This document shows, in pieces, positions 7,332 through 15,633 of a stretch of DNA of 64,000 bases. How positions within the stretch are numbered: the stretch's first letter is position 1; the number at the start of each line of letters is the position of its first letter. Source of the DNA: JASGIT01 sp047601665 (GTDB lineage: Bacteria; Pseudomonadota; Gammaproteobacteria; Burkholderiales; Burkholderiaceae_C); contig JASGIT010000001.1 in the NCBI GenBank assembly GCA_047601665.1, positions 2,170,001 to 2,234,000 on the forward strand. Direction: 5' to 3'. The notes beneath the pieces were generated by a model. The model worked only from the letters and a program-made list of their open reading frames with translations, had not been told where the DNA came from and searched no databases. A program made the translations under genes and the position numbers.

Positions 7332-10226
7332 TTATTGGCAGGCTTCGCAGGTCGGGTCGTCGATGGCGCAGAACTTCACGTCGGTGGCGGGCACGGCGTT
7401 CATTTGCGCCTGCGCCGCCGCCGCCGCGGCTTCGAGCGCGCCGCCGCCGCTGTTCGAGACGGCGTTCAGCTGCCGCGTGTTCACCGTGCTCATTTCCACG
7501 TGCGTGGCGCTTTGCGTGCGCAGGTAGTAGGTGGTCTTGAGGCCGCGCACCCAGGCGAGCTTGTAGGTTTCGTCGAGCTTCTTGCCCGATGCACCGGCCA
7601 TGTAGATGTTCAGGCTTTGCGCCTGGTCGATCCACTTCTGGCGGCGCGACGCGGCTTCCACCAGCCAGCGTGGCTCCACCTCGAAGGCCGTGGAGTACAG
7701 CGCCTTCATGTCCTGCGGCACGCGGTCGATGGGGTGCAGCGAGCCCTTGAAGTGCTTGAGGTCCATGACCATCACGTCGTCCCATAGGCCCAAGCGCTTG
7801 AGGTCGCGCACCAGGTAGGCGTTGATGACGGTGAACTCGCCCGACAGGTTGGACTTGACCGACAGGTTGCCGAACGAGGGCTCGATGGACGCATCCACGC
7901 CCACGATGTTGGAGATGGTGGCCGTGGGCGCGATGGCCACGCAGTTGGAGTTGCGCATACCGTGCCGGGCGATCTGCTTGCGCAGCGCGTCCCAGTCCAG
8001 GCGCGTGCTGCGGTCCACTTCCACGTAGCCGCCGCGGGACTTGTCCAGCAGGTTCAACGTGTCCAGCGGCAGCACGCCCTGGCTCCACAGCGAGCCCTGG
8101 TAGGTGGAGTACTGGCCGCGCTCCTGCGCCAGCTCGGTCGAGGCCCAGTAGGCGTAGTAGCAGATGGCCTCCATCGATGCGTCGGCGAAGGCCACGGCGG
8201 CGTCCGATGCGTAGGGGATGCGCAGCTCGTACAGGCTGTCCTGGAAGGCCATCAGGCCCAGGCCCACGGGGCGGTGGCGCAGGTTGGAGTCCTTGGCCTT
8301 TTGTACCGCGTAGTAGTTGATGTCGATCACGTTGTCGAGCATCCGCATGGCCGTGCTGATGGTCTTCTTCAGCTTGGCGTGGTCGAGCTGGCCGTCCTTC
8401 AGGTGGCGCAGCAGGTTCACCGAGCCCAGGTTGCACACGGCGGTTTCGGTGTCGCTGGTGTTGAGCGTGATCTCGGTGCAGAGGTTGGACGAGTGCACCA
8501 CGCCCGCGTGCTGCTGGGGCGAGCGCACGTTGCAGGCGTCCTTGAACGTGATCCAGGGGTGGCCGGTCTCGAACAGCATGGTCAGGATCTTGCGCCACAG
8601 GTCCGTGGCCTGCACCGTGCGCGCGGGCTTGATCTCGCCGCGCGCCGCCTGCGCTTCATAGGCCACGTAGGCCTTCTCGAAGTCGGTACCGAACAGGTCG
8701 TGCAGGTCGGGCACGCTGGAGGGGGAGAACAGCGTCCAGGTGCCCTTTTCCATCACGCGGCGCATGAACAGGTCGGGAATCCAGTTGGCCGTGTTCATGT
8801 CGTGCGTGCGGCGGCGGTCGTCGCCGGTGTTCTTGCGCAGTTCCAGGAACTCCTCGATGTCGAGGTGCCAGGTTTCGAGGTAGGTGCAGACCGCGCCCTT
8901 GCGCTTGCCGCCCTGGTTCACGGCCACGGCGGTGTCGTTCACCACCTTGAGGAAGGGCACCACGCCCTGCGATTCGCCGTTCGTGCCCTTGATGTGGCTG
9001 CCGAGCGCGCGCACGCGCGTCCAGTCGTTGCCCAGGCCGCCCGCGAACTTGGAGAGCAGGGCGTTTTCCTTGATCGACTCGTAGATGCCGTCCAGGTCGT
9101 CGGGCACCGTGGTCAGGTAGCACGACGAGAGCTGCGAGCGCAGCGTGCCGCTGTTGAACAGCGTGGGCGTGCTCGACATGAAGTCGAACGAAGACAGCAC
9201 TTCGTAGAACTCGATGGCGCGCGCTTCGCGGTCGGTCTCGCGCAGCGCCAGGCCCATGGCCACGCGCATGAAGAAGGCCTGCGGCAGTTCGATGCGCGTC
9301 TTCTTGACGTGCAGGAAGTAGCGGTCGTACAGGGTCTGCAGGCCCAGGTAGTCGAACTGCTGGTCACGCTCGGGCTTGAGCGCGGCGGCCAGGCGCGGCA
9401 GGTCGTAGATGAGCAGTTCGGGGTCGAGCAGTTCGTTGTCCACGCCCTTGCGCAGGAACTGCGCGAAGTAGCCCTGGTAGGCCGCGCCCATGTCGGCGGG
9501 CACCACGTCGCGGCCCAGCACCTCGCGCACGATGGTGTGCAGCAGCAGGCGCGCGGTGGCGTAGGTGTAGTCGGGGTCTTTCTCGATCAGCGTGCGCGCG
9601 GCGAGGATGGAGGCCTTGTAGACCTCGTCCATGGGCACGCCGTCGTACAGGTTGCGCATGGTTTCGGCCAGGATGGGGTCGGCCTGCACGTCTTTGGAAA
9701 GGCCCGTGCAGGCGGACTCGATCAGGTTGCGCAGGCGCAGCGTGTCCAGCACCACGCGCTGGCCGTTGTCCATGACGTGCAGGGCCGGCATTTGCGGCGC
9801 CAGCTGTTCTTGCAGGCGCGCGCGCTCCTGCGCGTGGCGCTCGCGGTAGAGCACGTAGGCGCGCGCCACTTCATGGTGGCCGCTGCGCATCAGGCCGAGT
9901 TCGACCTGGTCTTGCACGTCCTCGATGTGGAAGGTGCCGCCGCCGGGGCGCGAGCGCGTGAGGGCGCGCACCACGTTGTGCGTGAGCTCGTCCACGATCT
10001 CGCGCACGCTGGCCGAGGCCGCGCCCTGCGCGCCATGCACCGCCAGGAAGGCTTTCATCATGGCGACGGCGATCTTTTGCGGCTCGAACGGAACCACCGC
10101 GCCGTTGCGGCGCAGGATCTGGTAATGGGCCAGGGCGGAGCTGCTGGCGGCCGGAGCGTCGTGGGCCGGAGCATGGGGCGCCGCAGGGGCGTGCGTGGTG
10201 GAAGGAGCGTTCAACGCAGTCTGCAT
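7332..10226 (-). CDS. nrdA: Ribonucleotide reductase class I, alpha subunit (R1)
   Basis: Catalytic subunit that makes deoxyribonucleotides. It is 964 residues long, with an extra Ala/Pro/His-rich stretch of about 30 residues at the N-terminus. An ATP-cone allosteric domain follows (about 33-135). The catalytic domain has the SSCYL redox cysteine, NLCTEI (radical cysteine and glutamate) and TAVCNLGSVNL (second redox cysteine). The C-terminal CEACQ is the thioredoxin-reduced cysteine pair. Two NrdR boxes about 100-145 bp upstream indicate NrdR control. Confidence 0.97.
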   Translation of the reverse strand: MQTALNAPSTTHAPAAPHAPAHDAPAASSSALAHYQILRRNGAVVPFEPQKIAVAMMKAFLAVHGAQGAASASVREIVDELTHNVVRALTRSRPGGGTFHIEDVQDQVELGLMRSGHHEVARAYVLYRERHAQERARLQEQLAPQMPALHVMDNGQRVVLDTLRLRNLIESACTGLSKDVQADPILAETMRNLYDGVPMDEVYKASILAARTLIEKDPDYTYATARLLLHTIVREVLGRDVVPADMGAAYQGYFAQFLRKGVDNELLDPELLIYDLPRLAAALKPERDQQFDYLGLQTLYDRYFLHVKKTRIELPQAFFMRVAMGLALRETDREARAIEFYEVLSSFDFMSSTPTLFNSGTLRSQLSSCYLTTVPDDLDGIYESIKENALLSKFAGGLGNDWTRVRALGSHIKGTNGESQGVVPFLKVVNDTAVAVNQGGKRKGAVCTYLETWHLDIEEFLELRKNTGDDRRRTHDMNTANWIPDLFMRRVMEKGTWTLFSPSSVPDLHDLFGTDFEKAYVAYEAQAARGEIKPARTVQATDLWRKILTMLFETGHPWITFKDACNVRSPQQHAGVVHSSNLCTEITLNTSDTETAVCNLGSVNLLRHLKDGQLDHAKLKKTISTAMRMLDNVIDINYYAVQKAKDSNLRHRPVGLGLMAFQDSLYELRIPYASDAAVAFADASMEAICYYAYWASTELAQERGQYSTYQGSLWSQGVLPLDTLNLLDKSRGGYVEVDRSTRLDWDALRKQIARHGMRNSNCVAIAPTATISNIVGVDASIEPSFGNLSVKSNLSGEFTVINAYLVRDLKRLGLWDDVMVMDLKHFKGSLHPIDRVPQDMKALYSTAFEVEPRWLVEAASRRQKWIDQAQSLNIYMAGASGKKLDETYKLAWVRGLKTTYYLRTQSATHVEMSTVNTRQLNAVSNSGGGALEAAAAAAQAQMNAVPATDVKFCAIDDPTCEACQ

Positions 10227-10322
10227 GGAATCCTCTCGAACAGGTATCTTTGGGTGCGGCTGGCGGCAGTCCGGCGAAAGGCCGCGAGCAAGGAAGTCTG
10301 TGCCGGCGTGGGAAGCCTTTGG

Positions 10323-10338
10323 GCACTATATCTAGCGT
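10323..10338 (-). promoter_or_regulatory. NrdR box 1 upstream of nrdA
   Basis: GCACTATATCTAGCGT matches the NrdR consensus acaCwAtATaTwGwgt at nearly every position. It is the site closer to nrdA. On the minus strand it also contains a TATAGT hexamer that could be the -10 element. Confidence 0.85.
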
Positions 10339-10354
10339 ACCGGAGGGTCGCTGG

Positions 10355-10370
10355 ACACTACCTGTAGTGT
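10355..10370 (-). promoter_or_regulatory. NrdR box 2 upstream of nrdA
   Basis: ACACTACCTGTAGTGT is a near-perfect palindrome matching the NrdR box. It starts 32 bp from box 1, three helical turns, the spacing typical of paired NrdR sites. Confidence 0.85.
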
Positions 10371-10575
10371 ACCGCCGCTATCGGGTCTGGGGGAAGAAAC
10401 GAATGGTTTCCGGCATGGAAACAGCGCGCTCCACCCGGTGCGAGCCGCCTAAAAACCTGCGCTTGCGGGTGCGGATGCAGAGCCCATGCGGCCTGCGCCG
10501 CGATGTGCGCCTGCAAAGCGGCGTGGCGGCTGCATTCAGGGGTTGCGGAAAATTTTTCAAACCCTTGCGGCGGTG
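10371..10575. other. Non-coding spacer between nrdA promoter region and ampD
   Basis: About 200 bp between the NrdR boxes and the ampD stop. I find no convincing ORF, RNA gene or terminator. There is an AT-rich patch (GAAAATTTTTC near 10548-10558) flanked by short GTTGCGG/CTTGCGG direct repeats, of unknown meaning. Confidence 0.5.
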
Positions 10576-11199
10576 CTACAAATCCCCGTTCGCAGGATGG
10601 GCGGCGTCCAGCACGTTGACAGGAAAGCGCGCCTTGTCCCACGCCAGCATCCGGCGCAGGCGCCGCCAGTCAAAGCCGGGGCCGGGGTCGTGCTTGCGCC
10701 CTGGGGCGATGTGTTCGTGCCCCGCGATGTGGGCAATGGGGTAGCGCGCCGCCAGGGCCGCGCACAGGCGCGCAAGGGTGGCGTACTGCGCGGGCTCGAA
10801 GGTCAGCCCCTCCAGGCCTTCGAGTTCGATGCCCACGGAGTCGTCGTTGCAGTGCTCGCGCCCCCGGTAGCACGACACGCCGGCGTGCCAGGCGCGCGCG
10901 TCGGCATCGACGAACTGCCATGGCTCGCCCGCGCGCGTGATGAAGAAGTGGCTGGACACCTGCAGGCTGCGGATGCTCTGGAAATAGGGGTGCGCGTCCC
11001 AGTCGAGCTGGTTGGCGAACAGCGCCTGCACCGCGCCGTTGCCGAACTCGCCCGGCGGCAGGCTGATGGAGTGCACCACGATCAGGTCGATCACCGCGCC
11101 CTCGGGCCGGGGGCCGAAGTTGGGCGAGGGCGCGCGCCGCGCGCCGCGCAGCCAGCCGCCGTCCCACGCCATGGCCTGTTCTTCAGCCTGCGTCGTCAT
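10576..11199 (-). CDS. ampD: 1,6-anhydro-N-acetylmuramyl-L-alanine amidase
   Basis: Cytoplasmic zinc amidase of peptidoglycan recycling that cleaves the stem peptide from anhydro-muropeptides; its loss derepresses AmpC-type beta-lactamases in some species. The 207-residue protein has zinc ligands H43 (IVVHS) and, near the C-terminus, the His and Asp of HIAGHEHIAPGRKHDPG. I use ATG 11199 (GAAGG eight bases upstream), but ATG 11205 and ATG 11172 are possible. The start overlaps the 3' end of pilR. Confidence 0.92.
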   Translation of the reverse strand: MTTQAEEQAMAWDGGWLRGARRAPSPNFGPRPEGAVIDLIVVHSISLPPGEFGNGAVQALFANQLDWDAHPYFQSIRSLQVSSHFFITRAGEPWQFVDADARAWHAGVSCYRGREHCNDDSVGIELEGLEGLTFEPAQYATLARLCAALAARYPIAHIAGHEHIAPGRKHDPGPGFDWRRLRRMLAWDKARFPVNVLDAAHPANGDL

Positions 11200-12619
11200 G
11201 CGCATCGCCTTCGCTAGGCGCGGGAATGTTGAGCCGCGCGATGCGGTAGCGGATCTGCCGCAGGCTGATGCCCAGCCGCGCGGCGGTGGCGGTGCGGTTG
11301 AAGCCGGTCTCGTTGAGCGCGCGGATCAGGATGTCGCGCTCCTGCTGGTCGAGCCAGGTTTGCAGGTCGGCGGGCAGGTCGGCGGGGGCGGAGGCAGCGG
11401 GCGCTCCGGCGGGCGCGGGGAGGGGCGCCGGGGCGGGTGGCGCGGCGCATTCCCATTGCAGGTCTTCGCCTTCGCTCAGCGTCAGGGCCCGGTGCAGCAG
11501 GTTTTCCAGCTCGCGCACGTTGCCGGTGAGCGGGTGCGCCATGATGCGCGCCAGCGCCTGGGGCGTGAGGCGCGGCGCGGGCAGGCCCGAGTCTTCGGCG
11601 ATGCGCGCGAGCAGCGCGTCGCACAGCGCGGGCAGGTCTTCGCGGCGCTCGCGCAGCGGCGGGATGGTGAGCTCGATCACGTTGAGCCGGTAGTACAAAT
11701 CCTGGCGGAAGCGGCCGGCCTGCACGTCCTGCGCCAGGTCGCGGTGGGTGGCGCTGACGATGCGCACATCCACGCCTTCTTCCTGCGTGGAGCCCAGCGG
11801 GCGCACGCTGCGCTCCTGGATGGCGCGCAGCAGCTTGGCCTGCATGGCCAGCGGCAGGTCGCCGATTTCGTCGAGGAACAGCGTGCCGCCGCGCGCGGCC
11901 TGGAAGTAGCCGTCGCGGTCCTGCGTAGCGCCGGTGTACGAGCCCTTGCGGGCGCCGAAGAATTCGGCTTCGAGCAGGTTCTCGGGAATGGCGCCGCAGT
12001 TCACCGCCACCAGCGGCCCGTCGGCGCGCTGGCTGCTGGCGTGCAGCGCGCGCGCCACCAGTTCCTTGCCGGTGCCCGATTCGCCTTGCACCAGCACCGG
12101 GGCCATGCCGCGCGCCACCTTGGCGATGCGCTGCTTGACGGTGCGCATGGCCTCCGAGTTGCCCACGAGGCGGTCGAGCGCACTGGCGTGGGCCGCGGTG
12201 CTGGCGGCGGGCGCGCCGGTGCGCGCGGTGCGGGGCGTGGGCACGCCGCCCGTGCCCTGAACGGCCGAGGCCACCACGGCGCGGAACTGTTTGGGGTCCA
12301 CCGGTTTGGTCAGGTAGTCGAACGCGCCCGCGCGCAGCGCCTCCACGGCGTTTTCGGCGGAGCCATAGGCCGTCATCACCACGCAGCGCTCGCGCCGCTG
12401 CTGCGCGCGCAGCTCGGCCAGCACCTCCATGCCGAAGCCGTCGGGCAGGCGCATGTCGGTCAGCACCACGTCGTAGCGCCGGGCGCGCAGGGCCTCGCGC
12501 GCCTCCTGCACGCTGGCGGCGGTGTCCACGCGGTAGCCCTCGCGCAGCAGCGTCAGCTCGTAGAGGGTGCGCAGATCGGGTTCGTCGTCGATGACGAGGA
12601 TGGAGGCGGCGGTGCTCAT
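11183..12619 (-). CDS. pilR: Sigma-54-dependent response regulator, PilR-like
   Basis: NtrC-class activator paired with the adjacent sensor; by homology it activates type IV pilin transcription. Of its 478 residues, the receiver domain is 1-120 (acidic DDE pocket, VVLTDMRLPDG phospho-acceptor, Lys in YLTKP). The AAA+ domain has Walker A GESGTGKE and the sigma-54 contact loop GSYTGA, a variant of GAFTGA. A Fis-type helix-turn-helix lies near the end. ATG 12619 gives MSTAASILVIDDE; upstream in-frame codons belong to the inverted-repeat element. Confidence 0.9.
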   Translation of the reverse strand: MSTAASILVIDDEPDLRTLYELTLLREGYRVDTAASVQEAREALRARRYDVVLTDMRLPDGFGMEVLAELRAQQRRERCVVMTAYGSAENAVEALRAGAFDYLTKPVDPKQFRAVVASAVQGTGGVPTPRTARTGAPAASTAAHASALDRLVGNSEAMRTVKQRIAKVARGMAPVLVQGESGTGKELVARALHASSQRADGPLVAVNCGAIPENLLEAEFFGARKGSYTGATQDRDGYFQAARGGTLFLDEIGDLPLAMQAKLLRAIQERSVRPLGSTQEEGVDVRIVSATHRDLAQDVQAGRFRQDLYYRLNVIELTIPPLRERREDLPALCDALLARIAEDSGLPAPRLTPQALARIMAHPLTGNVRELENLLHRALTLSEGEDLQWECAAPPAPAPLPAPAGAPAASAPADLPADLQTWLDQQERDILIRALNETGFNRTATAARLGISLRQIRYRIARLNIPAPSEGDAHDDAG

Positions 12620-12622
12620 GCC

Positions 12623-12861
12623 GCCTAGAAACGGTAGTTGGACGCGCCCGCCAGTGCCGTGATCGGTGTGCCAGGCAAGGCGCAAACCGCAGCAATAGCT
12701 TGGCTATTGCGAGGATTTGCAACACCGCATGGCGCGCCGAGCGCGGTGCTGGCGGGTGCGTAGCGCTGTTCACCCCACAGGTGAACGCCAACGAAGCAGC
12801 GAAGGTCAGTATTCATGTGGCTCTTATGAAGATGACAAGCGGTCAACTGCCGTTTCTAGGC
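12623..12861. mobile_element. 239-bp TIR-bounded MITE-like element between pilS and pilR
   Basis: Imperfect terminal inverted repeats of about 20 bp bound the segment: left arm 12623-12643 (GCCTAGAAACGGTAGTTGG...), right arm 12842-12861 (GTCAACTGCCGTTTCTAGGC). They differ by one substitution and one indel. Inside are smaller hairpins (GCAATAG...CTATTGC and GTTCACC...GGTGAAC). There is no ORF for a transposase, so a non-autonomous element is the best description. The right arm encodes the last five residues (PRNGS) and stop of PilS, and the left arm abuts the pilR start codon. Confidence 0.65.
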
Positions 12862-14561
12862 GCATTGTCGAACAGAGGTGCGGTGCCAACAGGCCGTGCA
12901 GCGGGGCGGAACTGTACGGTGAACGCATTGCCCCCCGCGCTGCCGCGCTCGGTGGCTTCTTCCTGCCGCTGATAGGTCATGGTGGCGCCGTGGCGCTGGC
13001 ACAGTTCGCGGCAAATGTACAGGCCCAGGCCGCTCGACCGGCTGTGCGACGAAAAAAAGGGTTCGAACAGATGCCGCTCCACCGAGGGGTCGAGTGGCGC
13101 GCCGTCGCTCCACACCCGCAGGCTGGCCTGGCCCGCCGAGTCCACCCGGGTGGTGATTTGCAGCGAGTCGGGGTGCGGGCCCTGGAAGCGCTGCGCGTTG
13201 TCCAGCAGATTGATGAGCACGCGGCGCAGGTGCTCGGCGTCGAACTGGACCTGCACGCCGGGCGCGGCCAGCGCCACGCGGGCGGTGCGGCGCGGAAGGT
13301 CGCTGCGGCGTGTGGGGCCTTGGCGTTGCGCGGGGTCCTGGCGGCGCTCGGGGCCCTGGCTGTGCCAGTCGGCCCACACCTGGGCGACTTCCTCGTCCAG
13401 GGCCAGCGTGGCGGCAGGGGCGTAGCTGACCTGGTGCTGCACGCGGGCAATGTCCAGCACCTCTTCGACGATGCGTGCCAGCCGCTCGGCGTTCTGGCCC
13501 ACGATGCCGGCGAGGCGCCGGGGGCCGGGCTCGTGCAGGTCTTCGGCCAGCAGCGCGTTGGCCTGCACGATGGCCGCGAGGGGGTTGCGGATCTCGTGCG
13601 CCACGGCGGCGGACATGCGGCCCATGGCGGCGAGCTTTTCGGTGCGCAGCCGCGCCTCGAGTTCCCGTAGGTCGTGCAGGAACATGACGCACTGCGGGGT
13701 GATGGATTCGCCGTCCCCGGCCAGCCAGGTGCGCACGCGCAGGCCCGTGGGGCTTTGGCCGGGGTGCAGCAGGCCCAGGTCGGCGCTTTGCGGCTGGCGG
13801 GTGGCGAAGGTGGCGCGGGCCATGTGCAGCAGCGGCTCCCAGGCGGGCAGCGCGCCCAGCGCCAGGGGCAGGGCGGGTGCCGTGCCGCCGCCCAGCAGCC
13901 GCAGCGCGGCCGGGTTGGCCACCTGGGCGCTCAGGTGCTCGTCCAGCACCAGCACGCCGTCGCCCAGGTTCTCGATGACCAGCGCATTCACCTGGGCCTG
14001 GGCGCGCGCGCTTTGCCGGCTCTGCTGCGCCGCCTGCTGCTCGCGCGTGAGGCGCTGCGCCAGGTGGTGCGTAAGGTAGGCCGCGAGAAAGTAGCCCGTA
14101 CCGGTGAGCGCGGCCTGGAGGTAGGGCTGGGTGTCGCCATGCCGGTGGCCCTGCCACCACGCGGTGCCCAGCAGCATGAGGGTGGCGCTGGCCGTGGTGC
14201 CCAGCGCGAGCGTGAGCGTGCCCAGCACCGACGCCAGGAGCACCGGCAGGCCGAACAGCGGCGTGTAGTTCATGGTGCCGGTTTGCAGCCATTGCAGCAG
14301 GCCCACGGCGGCCAGGTCCACCCCCAGCAGCGGCAGCCAGTGCGGCCCGGCCTGGGGCGAGGGCGGGTCGCTGCCCGCGAGCGCGCGCGCCAGCAGCGTG
14401 GCGGCCAGGTAGGCCACGCACACGGCCATGAGGCGCGGCTCGGCGCTCTGGGTCAGCACCAGGGTGGCGGCCTGGAGGGCCAGCAGCGCCGTCGCCACGG
14501 CCACGCGCGCGGTCAGAAAGCTGCGCCACAGGCGCTGGAACGGGGCGTCGGCGGAGGCCAT
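12843..14561 (-). CDS. pilS: Membrane sensor histidine kinase, PilS-like
   Basis: Sensor partner of PilR. The 572-residue protein starts with about six hydrophobic segments (residues 1-170), then a coiled-coil/PAS-like linker (ENLGDGVLVLDEHL). The H-box is AVAHEIRNPLAAI, followed by an N-box (LLDNAQRF) and a G-box (SSGLGLYICREL). ATG 14561 begins MASADAPFQRLW, 14 bp after the upstream gene's stop. The C-terminal tail is encoded in the inverted-repeat element. Confidence 0.88.
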   Translation of the reverse strand: MASADAPFQRLWRSFLTARVAVATALLALQAATLVLTQSAEPRLMAVCVAYLAATLLARALAGSDPPSPQAGPHWLPLLGVDLAAVGLLQWLQTGTMNYTPLFGLPVLLASVLGTLTLALGTTASATLMLLGTAWWQGHRHGDTQPYLQAALTGTGYFLAAYLTHHLAQRLTREQQAAQQSRQSARAQAQVNALVIENLGDGVLVLDEHLSAQVANPAALRLLGGGTAPALPLALGALPAWEPLLHMARATFATRQPQSADLGLLHPGQSPTGLRVRTWLAGDGESITPQCVMFLHDLRELEARLRTEKLAAMGRMSAAVAHEIRNPLAAIVQANALLAEDLHEPGPRRLAGIVGQNAERLARIVEEVLDIARVQHQVSYAPAATLALDEEVAQVWADWHSQGPERRQDPAQRQGPTRRSDLPRRTARVALAAPGVQVQFDAEHLRRVLINLLDNAQRFQGPHPDSLQITTRVDSAGQASLRVWSDGAPLDPSVERHLFEPFFSSHSRSSGLGLYICRELCQRHGATMTYQRQEEATERGSAGGNAFTVQFRPAARPVGTAPLFDNAPRNGS

Positions 14562-14575
14562 GGGCAGCCCCGGGG

Positions 14576-14800
14576 TCAGCGTGGGCCGGCGGCGCGGTGG
14601 ACGGCGCAGCAATAGTGCGCGCCGTCCAGGGGCAGGGCGTCGGGGCGCGGCAGGTGCACGCCGCAGTGGGCGCATTCCACCATGTCTTGCGGAGCGGGGA
14701 TGCGACGGCGCGGGGCCTGTGCCGGCGGTGGCGCGCGGCGTTTGCTGCGCCACAGACCGTAGGCGACCCACAGCACGATGAACAGCAGCAGCGCCTTCAT
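14576..14800 (-). CDS. Small membrane-anchored zinc-ribbon-like protein (PP0621 family)
   Basis: 74 residues. One N-terminal transmembrane segment (LLLFIVLWVAYGLW) is followed by a basic stretch, then a cysteine cluster CAHCGVHLP...HYCCAVH that resembles a small metal-binding ribbon. Its start codon overlaps the stop of the CcsA-like gene in an ATGA, and pilS begins 14 bp after it, so the three genes look translationally coupled. The function is unknown. Confidence 0.8.
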   Translation of the reverse strand: MKALLLFIVLWVAYGLWRSKRRAPPPAQAPRRRIPAPQDMVECAHCGVHLPRPDALPLDGAHYCCAVHRAAGPR

Positions 14801-15600
14801 GCCATGCGCCCCAGCACCACTTCCAGCACGAAGCGCGAACCGACGTAGGCCAGCAGCAGCAGGGCTGAGCCGCCGTAAAGCACGCGCCGCGCGATGCGCC
14901 CGCGCCAGCCGAAGCGCGCGCGGCCCAGCAGCAGGACGGCGAAGGCCACCCACGACAGCAGCGAGAACACGGTCTTGTGGTCCCAATGCCAGGCCTTCCA
15001 GGCGCTGCCGTACAGCGTTTCGCCAAACAGCCAGCCCGCGAGCAGCGTGGCGGTGAGCAGCACGAAGCCCGCCTGCACGAAACGGAAGGTGAGCCGCTCC
15101 AGCGTGAGCAGCGGAATGCCGCTGTGCGAGTCCGCCGCCTGGCGCATCTGCCGCTCGGCGCGCGTCATCAGGCCTGCGTGCACCACGGCGGCGGCGAACA
15201 GCCCGTAGGACGCAATGCCCAGCGCCAGGTGCAGCGGCAGCCAGGGGGAGGCGTTCACGTGCAGCGGTGCGCCGGGGAACAGCGCGGCCAGCAGCACCGC
15301 CACCGCGCCCAGGCCCGCGAGCACCCAGCGCGTTTGCAGTTGCGGGAAGAAGCGGCTTTCGACGGCGTAGACGGTGAGCACCAGCCAGGCCGTCATCGAC
15401 AGCGCGGGCGCGAAGCCGAAGCGCGGCGTTGCCGCCAGGCCCCAGGCCAGGGCCGCCGCGTGCAGCGCCCAGGCCAGCAGCAGGGCCATGCGCGCGGCCC
15501 GTTCGCCCAGGCGTGCGGCGAAGGCGGCGGGCAGGGCATAGGCCACGGCGGCGGCAATGGCAAGCCCCCAGCCCGCGGGGGAGGCGCTGGATAAAATCAT
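14797..15600 (-). CDS. CcsA/HemX-like cytochrome c assembly membrane protein
   Basis: 267 residues, mostly hydrophobic with about eight predicted membrane helices, related to HemX/YpjD and CcsA. Conserved histidines sit in LPLHLALGIASYG and WHWDHKTVFSLLSW. The family handles heme or supports cytochrome c assembly; in betaproteobacteria this copy sits between ffh and pilS and its precise role is not settled. A much longer upstream open frame exists but runs antisense through ffh, so ATG 15600 is used. It is divergent from ffh with only 33 bp between. Confidence 0.82.
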   Translation of the reverse strand: MILSSASPAGWGLAIAAAVAYALPAAFAARLGERAARMALLLAWALHAAALAWGLAATPRFGFAPALSMTAWLVLTVYAVESRFFPQLQTRWVLAGLGAVAVLLAALFPGAPLHVNASPWLPLHLALGIASYGLFAAAVVHAGLMTRAERQMRQAADSHSGIPLLTLERLTFRFVQAGFVLLTATLLAGWLFGETLYGSAWKAWHWDHKTVFSLLSWVAFAVLLLGRARFGWRGRIARRVLYGGSALLLLAYVGSRFVLEVVLGRMA

Positions 15601-15633
15601 GGCCCCAAGTTTAGCCACCGCTGCCTTCCACTT

